Shown in pieces: positions 25,802-33,104 of a stretch of 64,000 nucleotides of DNA. The position numbers and the translations under genes were made by a program. Source of the stretch: Shewanella halotolerans (lineage in GTDB: Bacteria > Pseudomonadota > Gammaproteobacteria > Enterobacterales > Shewanellaceae); assembly GCF_019457535.1 (NCBI RefSeq), contig NZ_CP080417.1, forward strand, positions 3,286,001 to 3,350,000. The letters run 5' to 3'. Within the stretch, counting starts at the first letter, position 1. Every line of letters begins with the position of its first letter. The notes beneath the pieces were generated by a model, which saw only the letters and a program-made list of their open reading frames with translations, did not search any database and had not been told where the DNA came from.

Positions 25802-25911
25802 CACCCAAGAAAATGGCAGTGACAGTGATTCAATTAGCATTCCGCTAATTACAATAATTCCGCCGGCTATAAATGATGATTTCTTCGATGCTTTCATAGG
25901 TATATAACGCC

Positions 25912-26005
25912 TGCATAAGGGGCTGATAATGCTTGGTTATACTGTGAAGCGAAGCGGAACCGAGCCAAGCGTTAGCAGTCCCTTCACTTTATGCGCTTGT
26001 TAGGT
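25912..26005 (-). other. attC-like site 3
   Basis: 94 bp bounded by ATATAAC (25912-25918) and GTTAGGT (25999-26005). Inner arms ATGCTTGGTT / GAGCCAAGCG and outer arms GCATAAGGGGCTG / CAGTCCCTTCACTTTATGC pair well. The stop of the Imm44-like gene lies inside it, so it belongs to that cassette. Confidence 0.85.
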
Positions 26006-26424
26006 ACGGATACGCCAAAGCAATTTCGAATATCAGACTCTAGCCGCTGACCGTCAAAACTCTTGTTTGCGCGCTGACTTAGTATACGCACAGATTCGAT
26101 AATGTTATCGATTAGTAATTTGATCCTTTGTTCGTCACTACCGTTGCAAAATTCACCATAATCAATACGCAAACGGAAGTCGGTTGAGTGTGATTTTCTT
26201 TTAAAAATTTTCCGTTCTTTATGCCAACCAGCAGCCTCCATTTCATCGGATAGTTTTACGATTATTGGAATAATATTTAGCTCAGCCACTTCATTTCCGT
26301 AGCTTTCTACCTCAAGAATTGGAGTCAACTTTTCAGTAACGTAGTCGCTAGCAACTTGAAACTTTTTATCGATTTGGTCTTGCGGCTTTGTTCCATCAAG
26401 TTCACCACTTAAGAAGAATTTCAC
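25984..26424 (-). CDS. Cassette protein, possibly Imm44-like immunity protein
   Basis: 146 residues, GTG start at 26424 with AAGGA 6 bp upstream, 18 bp after attC site 4. The opening MKFFLSGELD, the central ...YGNEVAELNIIPIIV and DFRLRIDYGEFCNGSDEQRIKLLIDNII recall my memory of the polymorphic-toxin immunity family Imm44; this is a low-confidence resemblance without a search. No toxin gene is adjacent. Complete cassette with stop inside attC site 3. Confidence 0.7.
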   Translation of the reverse strand: MKFFLSGELDGTKPQDQIDKKFQVASDYVTEKLTPILEVESYGNEVAELNIIPIIVKLSDEMEAAGWHKERKIFKRKSHSTDFRLRIDYGEFCNGSDEQRIKLLIDNIIESVRILSQRANKSFDGQRLESDIRNCFGVSVPNKRIK

Positions 26425-26442
26425 GACAATTCCTTTTGAGTT

Positions 26443-26532
26443 ACCTAACGCCCCGCTAAACGGCGAGCGATAGCGAGTCCGGTGGAGGCCACGCTTTTTG
26501 TGGCCGGAACGTATTTGAGCGGTTTGTTAGGC
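26443..26532 (-). other. attC-like site 4
   Basis: 90 bp bounded by perfect consensus cores ACCTAAC (26443-26449) and GTTAGGC (26526-26532). Outer arms CCCCGCTAAA / TTTGAGCGG and inner arms GTCCGGTGGAGGCCAC / GTGGCCGGAAC. The HEPN gene stop TAA overlaps its core. Confidence 0.9.
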
Positions 26533-27000
26533 TTCATTAGGTAGAAGGTCATGACAAATCTGTACAAATAATTCATTGAGATGAAACCTGTCAGCATCTT
26601 CTAATTTATCTACAGACTCTAGCTCCGCTAAACCTTGCTCGATACCATCCGTCATGTCACAAAAAGCTGCTTTTGCACTTCGCCAGATATCTAACCACTC
26701 AGATAACTGAGGAGTGTAGTCAAGTTCATGGGCATACCTATTGCGTATGCCGTTGATTTTCTCTAGAACATTCTTCTGATCTTTATTTACTACGTCGTGC
26801 TTCTCAGCTTCAAGAAGGACTTTGTAAAAACCACTTTTTTCGAGCTTTTTTGAAGCTGAACCAGTTATGTCAACTAACCTCTTTCTCAACATGTACTCGA
26901 CTACAATATGCCCCTGAAGAAACCAGCCAATATCCGGACGCTCATCCAGCGTTCGATAATAAACTTCCATTTCATCAAATAGTGTATCGGTGCAGGACAT
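26527..27000 (-). CDS. Cassette HEPN-domain-like protein
   Basis: 157-residue all-helical protein. The segment ...NGIRNRYAHELD contains R86-x4-H91, the Rx4-6H signature of HEPN ribonuclease domains; the preceding ...EKINGIRN and the N-terminal ...GHIVVEYMLRKRL fit the DUF4145/HEPN layout. HEPN proteins are common as toxins or abortive-infection RNases, so a defence or toxin role is plausible, but no antitoxin (for example MNT) is next to it. ATG 14 bp after attC site 5; stop within attC site 4. Confidence 0.8.
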   Translation of the reverse strand: MSCTDTLFDEMEVYYRTLDERPDIGWFLQGHIVVEYMLRKRLVDITGSASKKLEKSGFYKVLLEAEKHDVVNKDQKNVLEKINGIRNRYAHELDYTPQLSEWLDIWRSAKAAFCDMTDGIEQGLAELESVDKLEDADRFHLNELFVQICHDLLPNEA

Positions 27001-27014
27001 AAGTTTCTCTGAGA

Positions 27015-27115
27015 GCCTAACGCCCTCATAAGTGGCGCAATAAAGCTTGGCTATACTAACCGAAGAATGAGCGCAGCCAAGCTTTTTGCGTCCACCCTTA
27101 ATGCGTTCGTTAACA
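27015..27115 (-). other. attC-like site 5
   Basis: 101 bp bounded by GCCTAAC (27015-27021) and GTTAACA (27109-27115). Inner arms AAGCTTGGCT / AGCCAAGCTT and outer arms GCCCTCATAAGTGG / CCACCCTTAATGCG. Shares its inner arms with site 2, showing a common attC family. The stop of the broken DUF6414-like gene overlaps it. Confidence 0.88.
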
Positions 27116-27390
27116 GCCTTGTTCTAGAATCACTAGAGGTACAGCTAGCCACTCTTTAAACGAACTCTTAGCTGGTAGAACTCGAAGTAAAGCTTTAACT
27201 TTAAACTCAAGTTCACCCACAACTGACTCTCGCAGAGCAAGTAATGGCTCGATACCAGAAGAAAAATAATCACTAGTAGTAATAAGTGCAAATTTATTGT
27301 TATTTTGATCTTCTATAGAAAAATATGATTCCTCTGCAACGATTTTCTCCTGATCTTCTGGATTGGGTGCAGAAGGCTTACCAATAAGCG

Positions 27391-28708
27391 CTGGAGGATC
27401 CCCTCATAATTCGGGCCTCCCAGAGGTGTTAACCAGTTTAAGAAATTCACCCCAAGCCCAGCGAAAATGCGATTCTTTGATTGAGTATTCCGGACGTCGT
27501 CTCACTTCTTTGCCGAGCCGGAGCACAGATAGCACGTTTCTGTCACGTATCGTATTGGCTTGAAACCTCCGCTGCCATCCCAGATGCCTGGCTGCCAGAC
27601 CGATGCACCAAAGCAGGATTTCTGCCAACAAAGCTATCAGCAACAACACATCATAACGGCGTGGACAACGACTGCGGCTTTGTCTGAGTCCCATGCCGTA
27701 TTGGGGACTTTTGAGGTCGCGAAAGGTTTCTTCTATCTGCATCCGTCTGGCATAAAGTTTGACCACCTGCGTTGACGAGAACGCCTCCGTAGGCAAGTTG
27801 GTTGCCAGTAACCAAGGCTCTTTACTGCCAAGACGGTAACTTTGTTGTGCCGTATGATTGCGTCCTGCTTTGGATGACCGCTTGTCGGCTCGATATTTCG
27901 GCGCAGCCTTGTACAGATGTAAATGACAGCGCATAGGCGATTTTCGTCCCAGTTTTACGTAACCAATATGCCGGGCTTTCGCCGTGGCGGAGGGATAAAG
28001 CGACTTATTCGACTGCCATTGGGCATGATTGGCCTGGAGAAAGCCGACATCCCCACGGACACGGCCAAGCCAAAACCAACCATATCGTTCCACCTCCCGA
28101 AACCAGGTATTGCGGTAACCCGCATCGGTGACAATCAGTGGACACACATGGGACGGCAGCACCTGTGCCAACTCCGCCAAGAAGGCGTTATGACTGCGTG
28201 GAGCATTGTAGTCGGCAAGCTTGAAAGTACGCTCATACAGGGTAACCGAGCGCCCTTGCACACTGACAGAGGCTCGCAATGTCATCATCCGCAATTGTTC
28301 ACGGACATCAGACCAATCAATGAGGATTACCGGCATGGGATTAGCAACACAGAGTAACTTGGCATGCCATTGATAAATAGCGAATTTATCAGAGTGTAGA
28401 TGCGGGTTGCCGAGTAGCCTGTCTATCCGTTTGATGTTGTGCTTTGGCGCCACCGCACCAGAGATATTGCGACCAAGCTGAGTGAGTGACAACTGATTGC
28501 CATCAAGTAACGCTTCTGTAGCAACCATCAGAGAATTAAGCCGTTTTTGATGTATTTGCGGGCATTGCTTTTTGAGTAAATCGTGTAAGATATGGACATC
28601 ACGCATGGTGTTGGATCTGGTAGTTTTTTGGCGAAATCAATTAGATCAATCAACACCATGCGTGTCTACTGAATTGAATAAAAAGGGAATTATCTGGGGA
28701 TTCCCTAG
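27391..28708 (-). mobile_element. IS10-like element, copy 4 of 4
   Basis: 1318 bp in reverse orientation to copies 1-3. Perfect 9-bp duplication CAATAAGCG at 27382-27390 and 28709-28717. Interrupts the fifth cassette gene. Confidence 0.97.
27404..28606 (-). CDS. IS10-like DDE transposase (copy 4)
   Basis: 400 residues, identical to the other three copies; catalytic D97, D161 and E292 intact. Confidence 0.97.
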   Translation of the reverse strand: MRDVHILHDLLKKQCPQIHQKRLNSLMVATEALLDGNQLSLTQLGRNISGAVAPKHNIKRIDRLLGNPHLHSDKFAIYQWHAKLLCVANPMPVILIDWSDVREQLRMMTLRASVSVQGRSVTLYERTFKLADYNAPRSHNAFLAELAQVLPSHVCPLIVTDAGYRNTWFREVERYGWFWLGRVRGDVGFLQANHAQWQSNKSLYPSATAKARHIGYVKLGRKSPMRCHLHLYKAAPKYRADKRSSKAGRNHTAQQSYRLGSKEPWLLATNLPTEAFSSTQVVKLYARRMQIEETFRDLKSPQYGMGLRQSRSRCPRRYDVLLLIALLAEILLWCIGLAARHLGWQRRFQANTIRDRNVLSVLRLGKEVRRRPEYSIKESHFRWAWGEFLKLVNTSGRPEL

Positions 28709-29072
28709 CAATAAGCGTTATTGTGCTTTTCTTACGTTTTACGGTTACAGCACTGGCAAACATACAACCTTCAACCCAAGCATATTGTGAAGTTGAACCG
28801 ACACTATGTAATTCACAATTAAAAGTCTGATAATCACCAAGTTCATCACTTAATTCATGTAACATTTGGCTTGTTGACCGTTCAAAAGTCTTACTCTCTG
28901 TTGAACTTGCACCTGCACTCAGGAACAAGGCTTTCAAACCTGCATTTACATTTTCAGATTTTGTGATTTTAGTTTGTGGGCAAACGCCTTTCGAATGCTC
29001 AAATTGCTCTGAAATGAACTCTTTATCTAAATAGATAATTGATCTGAAATCTCGCACGTAGCCTCCTTGGCA

Positions 29073-29300
29073 GTTAACAGCTTATTAGTGCGCATGCGTG
29101 TTTATCATGTTAGACCAGTAAAAACGCGCATTGTTAACTGGTTGTATTGCAACGAAGTTATCACCTTTACTTCAAATACACCATCTGGAAAAACGCGCAT
29201 GCGCGTTTCCCAAACCTACTATCTACGTTACGAATTTCGTAAGTGATAGATTTGAAAGATATTTATTCAAACCGAAATGGGAAAACGCGCACGGATTTCG
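29073..29300. repeat. Cluster of AAACGCGCA palindromic repeats
   Basis: The motif AAACGCGCA occurs at about 29121, 29191 and 29284, and its inverse forms TGCGCATGCGTGTTT near 29089. The middle one is a perfect 18-bp palindrome AAACGCGCATGCGCGTTT (29191-29208). The segment 29073-29138 is bounded by GTTAAC on both sides and can fold, so it might be a degenerate sixth attC. A 50-codon frame at 29094-29246 runs through the repeats but has no ribosome site. Confidence 0.6.
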
Positions 29301-29461
29301 ACTTGAAATCACCCAAAAGTCACATCATTTAAATACGACTGTATGCCTGTCCAGTTTCAACTACTCGTTATGAGTTGCTTCAAATAAGCAAAGATGTGCT
29401 AAGTCTCCATCTATCAGCAACAAATGAAGTTAAATCGAAGAGACGTTTAGATACGGGTGTA

Positions 29462-29640
29462 AGCACGCTTTTGGCTCTCGGCGGCATGGACGCCGCCGTG
29501 AAGCCCACACGGACGTGCTTGCGGCGTGCCAAAAGAGTGCTTGCACATACGTCGTTCCTTCACATCCATGTGATCACGACATTGGTACATCCATGTACAG
29601 CACCCGCCGGGCAGGCGCTAGGTTGCCATGAAGGTACGAC
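29462..29640 (-). repeat. Interspersed repeat, inverted divergent copy, with nested hairpins
   Basis: On the minus strand, 29555-29610 reads GCGGGTGCTGTACATGGATG then TACCAATGTCGTGATCACAT, a divergent copy of the repeats at 23261 and 23413 in the opposite orientation. Further left, GCACGCTTTTGGC (from about 29463) pairs with GCCAAAAGAGTGC (from about 29528), and GGCGGCATGGACGCCGCC forms an inner hairpin. Non-coding. Confidence 0.7.
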
Positions 29641-29712
29641 CTTCAATACGCTAAACAGATAACAATCAAGCCTGCTGCAAAGCAGATGTTCTCCCCCTTT
29701 AACCTAACTCAG

Positions 29713-30726
29713 TTAAAGATAAGGCCTCACCAGATTCACCATCATATCGATATGGCCATCCTGGTCATTTAGACAGGGAATATAACGATACTTGCTGCCA
29801 CCGGCCTGGGTGAACACATCCCGGTTCTCATGCTCAATCTCCTCCAAAGTCTCGAGGCAGTCGGCGCTGAAGGCCGGGCAAACGATGGCCACATCATCCT
29901 CGCCCTCTTTAGCTAACGCCTCCAGGCTGGCATCCGTATAGGGGCCGAGCCACTTGGCCTTGCCAAAGCGCGACTGGAAGGTGGTGATATAGTCGCCATC
30001 ACTGAGTCCCAGACGTTCCACCACCAGGCGGGTGGTCTTCTGACACAGACAGTAGTAGGGGTCGCCAAGGTGCAGGTTACGTTCGGGCATGCCATGGTAA
30101 GAGAGCACTAACTTCTTCGGCTTGCCATGTTGCTCGAAGTCCTTGGCGATAGAGTCAGAGAGCGCCGCGATATAATCGGGATGATCATGATAGCTGTTGA
30201 TAAAGTGCAGCGACGGCAGGTAGCGCCAGGACATCAGCTCCTTGGTCAGGGCGTCGAAGGCCGAGGCCGTGGTGGGCGCGGCGTACTGAGGATAGAGGGG
30301 CAAGACGATAAGTTTGTCGGTTCCCTCGCTATGAAGCCTTCTCAGCGTCTCCTTGACGCTCGGCTTGCCGTAACGCATGCAAATATCCACATTGACGTCA
30401 CTGCCATTTTCACTCAGCCTTTGTGCTAGCTTGTCCCGCTGCGCCTGAGTGATCGCCATCAGGGGTGAGCCCTGCTCCGTCCAGATAGACTGATACAGGG
30501 CGGCAGATTTTGCTGGGCGGACCCGCAAAATGATGCCGTGCAGTATCAGCATCCACACCAGCTTAGGGATCTCCACCACGCGGGGGTCAGAGAGAAACTC
30601 CGCCAGATAACGACGCACCGCGCCCGTTGTTGGCGCATCCGGGGTGCCCAGATTCATCAGCAGTACCGTCGTCTTCGCGCGGCCGCCATGGCCCTGCTGT
30701 TTATTCAATCCAAAGTATTTTGCCAA
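29713..30726 (-). CDS. hemH: Ferrochelatase
   Basis: Inserts Fe(II) into protoporphyrin IX in the last step of heme synthesis, at the inner-membrane face. 337 residues. Family motifs: LLMNLGTPDAP near the N terminus, LPLYPQYAAPTTAS, and LVLSYHGMPERN with the metal-binding His211; ETLEEIEHENR near the C terminus holds the conserved Glu. The start codon appears to be TTG at 30726 with AAGGA 7 bp upstream. It lies downstream of pilU but is separated from it by a strong terminator. Confidence 0.95.
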   Translation of the reverse strand: MAKYFGLNKQQGHGGRAKTTVLLMNLGTPDAPTTGAVRRYLAEFLSDPRVVEIPKLVWMLILHGIILRVRPAKSAALYQSIWTEQGSPLMAITQAQRDKLAQRLSENGSDVNVDICMRYGKPSVKETLRRLHSEGTDKLIVLPLYPQYAAPTTASAFDALTKELMSWRYLPSLHFINSYHDHPDYIAALSDSIAKDFEQHGKPKKLVLSYHGMPERNLHLGDPYYCLCQKTTRLVVERLGLSDGDYITTFQSRFGKAKWLGPYTDASLEALAKEGEDDVAIVCPAFSADCLETLEEIEHENRDVFTQAGGSKYRYIPCLNDQDGHIDMMVNLVRPYL

Positions 30727-30858
30727 AATGATTCCTTGTTTTTATCTGTGTTGCCCAAGCCGCTTTCTTTTTCTTTACGCCAAGGCACTTGGCCGAGGCT
30801 AATGATGCATGGGCATCAGTACGCGATTCGGCCCATTAGAGATCAATCGCCACACATA

Positions 30859-30889
30859 AAAAAACCGATAAAAGGATTATCGGTTTTTT
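30859..30889. terminator. Strong bidirectional terminator after pilU
   Basis: AAAAAACCGATAA (30859-30871) / TTATCGGTTTTTT (30877-30889). Separates pilU from hemH on the minus strand. Confidence 0.92.
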
Positions 30890-30906
30890 CAAAGTGCAAT
30901 AAGAGG

Positions 30907-32025
30907 CTAATCGAGATCCAGCGTCACACCTTCCATGAAACCTGAGCTTGCCGATTCTGAGCTTTGCAGCTTGATCATCAAGCGCAGATCGTTTGGCGAG
31001 TCGGCGTGGTGCAGCGCATCCGAGTAGCTGATCTCACCTTCCACATAGAGCTTAAGCAGCGCCTGGTCGAAGGTCTGCATCCCCTGCTCGTTGGATTTGG
31101 CCATGGTTTCCTTAAGCAGATGCAGCTCGTTCTTCTGGATAATGCTGGCAACCCTTGGGGTGTTGATCAACACCTCGATGGCCGCTCGGCGACCCGTGCC
31201 ATCTGCCTTAGGCACAAGTTGCTGCGCCACGATGCCGCGAAGGTTCAGCGACAAGTCAAACAGCAGCTGCTGGTGCTTACTCTCGGGCACCAAGTGCATG
31301 ATGCGGTCCAGCGCCTGGTTAGCGTTGTTGGCGTGCAGGGTAGCCATACAGAGGTGACCGGTTTCGGCGAACGACAGAGCAAACTCCATGGTCTCCTGGG
31401 TACGGATCTCACCGATCAGGATCACGTCCGGCGCCTGACGCAGCGAACTCTTGAGCGCGGCATCGAAAGAGTCGGTATCTATACCCACCTCACGCTGGGT
31501 GATGATGCTCTTGCGATGGTCGTGGACAAATTCCACCGGATCTTCGATGGTGAGGATATGGCCGCGGGCGTGGGAGTTGCGGTAACCCACCAGCGCCGCC
31601 AGCGAGGTCGACTTACCCGTACCCGTACCACCCACCATGATGATAAGGCCACGCTTACTCATTACCAGGTCTTTCAGGATTGGTGGCAGCTTAAGATCTT
31701 CCACCAGCGGGATCTTGGTCTCGATACGACGCATCACGCAGCCCGGTGACTCGCGCTGCCAGAAGGCGCTGACACGAAAACGTCCCAGGCCCTTCTCGCC
31801 ATAGGCGAAGTTACATTCGCGGGTCTCGTGAAACTCTTTACGCTGGGCCTCTGTCATCAGGGCCTCGACAAACTCCAGCGACTGAGCCGGGGTAAAAGGG
31901 TTCTCGGCTAAGGGGCGCACCTCGCCATCAACCTTAGCGCTGGGGGGAAAGCCGGCGGTGATGAAGAGATCCGACGCCTTGCGCTCTACCATCACCTTTA
32001 AAAATGGACGAACTTCCATACTCAA
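30907..32025 (-). CDS. pilU: Type IV pilus retraction ATPase, PilU
   Basis: Hexameric cytoplasmic ATPase that assists PilT in retracting type IV pili (twitching, DNA uptake). 372 residues. Walker A is GGTGTGKST (132-140), the Asp box ILTIEDPVEFVH follows, then Walker B-type VILIGEIRTQETM and the His box ATLHANNANQALDR. The longer C-terminal tail after ...HADSPNDLRL distinguishes it from PilT. Starts 6 bp after pilT, so the two form an operon. Confidence 0.96.
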   Translation of the reverse strand: MSMEVRPFLKVMVERKASDLFITAGFPPSAKVDGEVRPLAENPFTPAQSLEFVEALMTEAQRKEFHETRECNFAYGEKGLGRFRVSAFWQRESPGCVMRRIETKIPLVEDLKLPPILKDLVMSKRGLIIMVGGTGTGKSTSLAALVGYRNSHARGHILTIEDPVEFVHDHRKSIITQREVGIDTDSFDAALKSSLRQAPDVILIGEIRTQETMEFALSFAETGHLCMATLHANNANQALDRIMHLVPESKHQQLLFDLSLNLRGIVAQQLVPKADGTGRRAAIEVLINTPRVASIIQKNELHLLKETMAKSNEQGMQTFDQALLKLYVEGEISYSDALHHADSPNDLRLMIKLQSSESASSGFMEGVTLDLD

Positions 32026-32031
32026 ACCTTA

Positions 32032-33069
32032 CTAGAAACTAGCGTTTTTATTAGAACTCTTGGCCATCGCATCTTCACGGGTGATCAGGCCACGGTTGAC
32101 CAGATTCTGCAGACACTGATCTAGGGTCTGCATGCCGTGGGCCATACCCGTTTGAATGGCCGAGTACATCTGTGCCACCTTATCTTCGCGAATAAGGTTA
32201 CGAATCGCCGGGGTACCCATCATGATCTCGTGGGCCGCCACACGACCGCCGCCGACCTTCTTGATCAGGGTCTGGGAGATTACCGCCTGCAGGGACTCAG
32301 ACAACATGGTACGCACCATACTCTTCTCGCCCTCGGGGAATACGTCGACCACACGGTCGATGGTTTTCGCCGCCGAGGTGGTGTGCAGGGTACCAAATAC
32401 TAAGTGACCGGTTTCCGCCGCCGTCATCGCCAGACGTATGGTTTCGAGGTCACGCATCTCACCCACCAGGATCACGTCCGGGTCTTCACGCAGTGCGCTA
32501 CGCAGCGCGGCGTTGAAGCTGTGGGTGTGTCTGTGCACCTCACGTTGGTTGATCAGACACTGCTTGTTCTGGTGCACGAATTCGATAGGGTCTTCGATGG
32601 TCAGGATATGGTCGTGACGGTTCTCGTTTACATAATCTATCATGCCCGCCAGGGTGGTACTCTTACCCGAACCTGTCGGGCCGGTTACCAACACCAGACC
32701 ACGGGGAAAGCTGGCAATCTTCTTGAAAATCTCAGGGGCGCCCAGTTTCTCCAGGCTTAAGATCTCGCTGGGAATGGTTCGGAACACCGCCGCGGCGCCG
32801 CGGGACTGGTTAAAGGCGTTCACACGGAAACGGGCTAAGTTGGGCACTTCAAACGAGAAATCTATCTCTAAATGCTCTTCATAATCTTTACGCTGTTTGT
32901 CGTTCATGATGTCATAAACGAGGCTGTGTACGCCTTGATGATCCAGGGCCGGCAGATTAATCTTTCTGACCTCACCATCAACACGTATCATGGGAGAGAC
33001 TCCCGCAGAAAGGTGTAGATCCGACGCGTTGTGTTTTACACTAAAGGCAAGTAACTCTGTGATTTCCAT
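32032..33069 (-). CDS. pilT: Type IV pilus retraction ATPase, PilT
   Basis: Main pilus retraction motor. I place the start at MEITELLAFSVKHNASDLHLSAG (33069, 345 aa), which matches the family; a longer frame to 33174 would overlap yggS on the other strand. Walker A GPTGSGKST (130-138), Asp box ILTIEDPIEFVH, Walker B VILVGEMRDLETI, His box GTLHTTSAAKTIDR. Divergent from yggS with only 35 bp between starts, so promoters overlap. Confidence 0.97.
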   Translation of the reverse strand: MEITELLAFSVKHNASDLHLSAGVSPMIRVDGEVRKINLPALDHQGVHSLVYDIMNDKQRKDYEEHLEIDFSFEVPNLARFRVNAFNQSRGAAAVFRTIPSEILSLEKLGAPEIFKKIASFPRGLVLVTGPTGSGKSTTLAGMIDYVNENRHDHILTIEDPIEFVHQNKQCLINQREVHRHTHSFNAALRSALREDPDVILVGEMRDLETIRLAMTAAETGHLVFGTLHTTSAAKTIDRVVDVFPEGEKSMVRTMLSESLQAVISQTLIKKVGGGRVAAHEIMMGTPAIRNLIREDKVAQMYSAIQTGMAHGMQTLDQCLQNLVNRGLITREDAMAKSSNKNASF

Positions 33070-33104
33070 AGTATGGGATATCCATTCAACCAAAAACTTA
33101 CAAC

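Larger units (their letters stand above)
24365..25897 (-). pseudogene. Membrane-protein cassette gene broken by IS copy 3
   Basis: The 5' part (25897 down to 25802) encodes 32 residues beginning MKASKKSSFIAGGIIVISGM, a first membrane helix, 14 bp after attC site 3. The IS follows, then a 3' part (24481 down to 24365) encodes ...YIGPKDAEGRRIYGR, a second hydrophobic helix and a stop 9 bp before attC site 2. The IS flanks do not match, so DNA was lost. Either both parts come from one gene with its middle deleted, or they are the ends of two cassette genes joined by IS-IS recombination. Confidence 0.75.
27110..29057 (-). pseudogene. Cassette gene (DUF6414-like) interrupted by IS copy 4
   Basis: Removing the IS and one copy of CAATAAGCG restores one open frame of 207 codons: GTG start at 29057 (AAGGAGG 5 bp upstream), MRDFRSIIYLDKEFISEQ, through ...KKSTITLI joined to GKPSAPNPEDQEK..., ending ...VILEQGC with the stop in attC site 5. 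The opening RDF..IYLD recalls the DUF6414 family; this is tentative. The IS adds an early stop, so only about 117 native residues would be made. Confidence 0.8.

Noticed and set aside
23754..27115. CRISPR array
   Set aside because: The repeated palindromes are about 90-105 bp, differ in sequence and alternate with whole genes, so they are attC-like, not CRISPR repeats.
25802..27390. Inversion between IS copies 3 and 4 as the cause of copy 3's mismatched flanks
   Set aside because: An inversion would also scramble the flanks of copy 4, which are perfect.
24484..28708. IS copies 3 and 4 in opposite orientation as a Tn10-like composite transposon carrying two cassettes
   Set aside because: Outer flanks AGCCATTAC and CAATAAGCG do not match, and copy 4 has its own perfect duplication, so it inserted independently.
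29094..29246. 50-codon frame starting MRVYHVRPVKTR
   Set aside because: Its sequence is largely dictated by the AAACGCGCA repeats and it lacks a ribosome site; reported only as part of the repeat cluster.
29375..29662. Rightward 95-codon frame right of the island
   Set aside because: Runs through hairpins and the inverted repeat copy; no family resemblance.
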